7,527 nucleotides of DNA from Fimenecus sp045613065 (GTDB lineage Bacteria > Bacillota > Clostridia > Oscillospirales > Acutalibacteraceae). Both the position numbers and the translations under genes were made by a program. A model generated the notes under the pieces. The model did no database searches. It had not been told where the DNA came from and saw only the letters and a list, made by a program, of their open reading frames with translations. Shown one piece after another: positions 6,279 to 7,527 of the stretch. The stretch covers positions 1 to 7,527 of the forward strand of contig JAZLAH010000050.1 of assembly GCA_045613065.1 (NCBI GenBank), written 5' to 3'. Within the stretch, counting starts at the first letter, position 1. Every line of letters starts with the position of its first letter.

Positions 6279-6310
6279 AAAAAAGCCTTAGTAGTATGCA
6301 CAAGGCTTTT
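6279..6310 (-). terminator. Terminator-like hairpin between the beta-helix and GH13 genes
   Basis: A perfect 9-bp stem (6281-6289 with 6302-6310, AAAAGCCTT/AAGGCTTTT) with a 12-nt loop is followed on the minus strand by a six-U run (6279-6284, partly in the stem). It begins about 30 nt after the beta-helix stop codon. It also ends only 4 nt before the GH13 Shine-Dalgarno, so it lies in the leader of the next gene and leaves no room for a promoter between them. It may be a partial terminator or an attenuator. Confidence 0.75.
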
Positions 6311-6314
6311 GCTA

Positions 6315-6343
6315 ATTTTTAATAAAACGAAAATATAAATCAA
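6315..6343 (-). promoter_or_regulatory. Weak promoter candidate ahead of the GH13 gene
   Basis: On the minus strand, TTGATT (6338-6343) and AAAAAT (6315-6320, 4 of 6) are 17 bp apart. Transcription from here would start inside the hairpin at 6281-6310. Match quality is low in an AT-rich stretch, so read-through from upstream is at least as likely. Confidence 0.25.
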
Positions 6344-7266
6344 TCGTCTATGCTTGTTATTTTACCAATGAAAACATTTGACTCTGTCAATAATTCGTCA
6401 GATTCAGGATTTTCAAATATAATTCCGAAATTTGGTGAATCGTTTTTTTCAGGTGCAACAAAGACATTATTCTTTATTTTCACATCATAAACCAAAGGTC
6501 TGAAAATTATGTAACCCCTACTTTTATCATATAGCCCTGATTTGCCATCAAAAATATTATTCTCAATCAAAATATTGTGATGACCACAATCTCCGTGATG
6601 ACCAATAGCAGGAAAGCCTGCACACTTGAAAATATTATTTGAAATTGTTACATTACAACACACGGTGTCATCCTTACAAAAATCAATTAAATCACCACCA
6701 CAGTTGTAAACAGGGCCATAACTACCCTCATGAGCAAGGTCAAGCTGAATTTGCTCATTAAGGAGATTTCCGGGAATTAATGTGTATGAAGGTCCGTCAA
6801 ATACACAATTTTCTATAACGGCATTTTCGGTTGAATTAATCTCAATCATATGCCACATTGAGCAATTGCGAAAATGACAACCGACAATTCGTATATTACG
6901 ACAATGTACTGTATTAACGAGAGTTGATTTTTCAGTCAAATCAGCATTACCATCAAAGATACCACCGGAGATAACAACATCGTGTGTACCTTCGTAACCA
7001 TTCCACTGTGGCTCTGAATAAGCTGCAAGAAGATATCTTGTTACAGGGATACTCTCTTTACTGCGTAAAATCACAGCATTGTCAGAGAACTTAAAAGTCT
7101 GATTTGAATAGAAAATAAGTGTTGAAGAAACAAGATATATACCATCAGGAAAATATATTGTGCCACCGTCTTTCACTTTGTCAATGCATTCCTGCAATGC
7201 TTTGGTATCATCATGAACACCGTCAGCAAAAACATTTTCGTTGTCAGTAACCTTTATAAATTCCAC
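6340..7266 (-). CDS. Cytoplasmic right-handed beta-helix protein (pectate lyase 3 / GH28-like fold)
   Basis: A 308-aa single-domain beta-helix protein. The head resembles the Pectate_lyase_3/GH28 start motif: VFADGVHDDTKALQ at 12-25, then GGTIYFPDGIYLV at 34-46. At least six rungs follow with the pattern xVxIxxNxF: 95-105, 123-133, 147-157, 204-214, 230-240 and 260-270. Possible functional clusters are IQLDLAHEG at 173-181, DLIDFCKDD at 192-200 and GHHGDCGHH at 222-230; the last recalls the GH28 GHG motif but is not a clean match. There is no signal peptide and about eleven cysteines, which points to the cytoplasm. The start is GTG at 7266-7264, with AGAGG (7276-7280) 9 nt upstream; an in-frame TAA at 7275-7273 rules out anything earlier. 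It lies 35 bp after the membrane protein gene and is probably co-transcribed. Likely an intracellular lyase, hydrolase or transferase on an oligosaccharide; catalysis is unproven. Confidence 0.75.
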   Translation of the reverse strand: MEFIKVTDNENVFADGVHDDTKALQECIDKVKDGGTIYFPDGIYLVSSTLIFYSNQTFKFSDNAVILRSKESIPVTRYLLAAYSEPQWNGYEGTHDVVISGGIFDGNADLTEKSTLVNTVHCRNIRIVGCHFRNCSMWHMIEINSTENAVIENCVFDGPSYTLIPGNLLNEQIQLDLAHEGSYGPVYNCGGDLIDFCKDDTVCCNVTISNNIFKCAGFPAIGHHGDCGHHNILIENNIFDGKSGLYDKSRGYIIFRPLVYDVKIKNNVFVAPEKNDSPNFGIIFENPESDELLTESNVFIGKITSIDD

Positions 7267-7301
7267 AACACATTACCTCTTTTAAATAGTTGTTGCTTTT
7301 T

Positions 7302-7527
7302 TTATGAAATTGCTTCGTTTTCTTCGTGGCGTTTTGCACGCATTTCTTCAAGCTCACGATACATCTGTTCTTTCTTTTCGCCCTCGATATCATAAGATGT
7401 TTTAAGGATGATTGCTTTGAGAACATTTGCAAGAGTATAACCGAAGAGAAGGAAACCGAGAATTTTAAGACAGGTGTCAAGATATGTAGGCTGAGCCTGC
7501 ATAGTTTTAACAAGGTCACCTTCAACA
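7302..7527 (-). CDS. C-terminus of a membrane protein, probably an MFS/GPH-type sugar symporter (5' end outside window)
   Basis: The reading frame is open to the right edge, so this is the last 74 residues of a longer protein rather than the 66-aa gene that would start at the ATG at 7502. No Shine-Dalgarno site precedes that ATG. Seen: one hydrophobic helix (about residues 17-41 of the visible part, rich in Leu, Phe and Gly), then a charged tail with YDIEGEKKEQMYRELEEMRAKR. A last membrane helix followed by a short charged helix with an ELEEMRAKR-like end is typical of glycoside-pentoside-hexuronide:cation symporters (for example the XynP and MelB type). The match is by pattern only. Placement just ahead of the beta-helix and GH13 genes supports a sugar importer. 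Other multi-helix membrane proteins cannot be excluded. Confidence 0.5.
   Translation of the reverse strand, partial: VEGDLVKTMQAQPTYLDTCLKILGFLLFGYTLANVLKAIILKTSYDIEGEKKEQMYRELEEMRAKRHEENEAIS

Noticed and set aside
7244..7525. 93-residue minus-strand frame overlapping the membrane protein tail and the beta-helix start
   Set aside because: It is out of frame with two better-supported genes, the product is rich in Lys, Ser and Cys without recognisable pattern, and it runs through the beta-helix Shine-Dalgarno.

Overview
The window is AT-rich, with strong Shine-Dalgarno sites, TATAAT-type promoters and short hairpin plus U-tract terminators. Protein motifs resemble those of anaerobic gut or rumen Firmicutes. 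The best guess is a Clostridia member (Ruminococcaceae/Oscillospiraceae or Lachnospiraceae type). This is inference from composition and families; no taxonomic marker is present. No mobile element, CRISPR array, tRNA or rRNA was seen.

Left part (1-1391). Two separately transcribed minus-strand genes lie here: the N-terminal two thirds of a stand-alone CinA C-terminal/PncC-type amidohydrolase (1-296), and a secreted lipoprotein of unknown function (416-1069) with its own terminator. Both promoters carry the same 12-bp near-palindrome (GCACTAAAGTAC on the minus strand) exactly 24 bp upstream of a perfect TATAAT. That places the box at about -42, where class II activators bind, so the two genes probably share a regulator. 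The 322-bp gap to the next gene also holds a strong plus-strand terminator with no gene in front of it, preceded by a TATAAT. This is a candidate small RNA.

Middle part (1392-3018). Two plus-strand genes are probably co-transcribed: a membrane-anchored, unusually short glycerophosphodiester phosphodiesterase-like protein, and an inositol monophosphatase (SuhB family). Both act on small phosphate esters and could work in sequence on glycerophospho-headgroups. A convergent bidirectional terminator closes this block.

Right part (3101-7527, all minus strand, read right to left). The order is the C-terminus of a membrane protein (probably a sugar symporter), a cytoplasmic right-handed beta-helix protein, a GH13 alpha-glucosidase with an extra N-terminal domain, and a membrane-anchored calcineurin-type phosphoesterase. 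Tight spacing and shared direction suggest uptake and intracellular breakdown of an oligosaccharide. A terminator hairpin sits directly in front of the GH13 ribosome binding site, so the two downstream genes may be expressed at a lower or conditional level.

Nothing here proves a wholly new system. The most interesting signals are the shared promoter box, the orphan terminator with its possible small RNA, the hairpin in the GH13 leader, and the degenerate GDPD.
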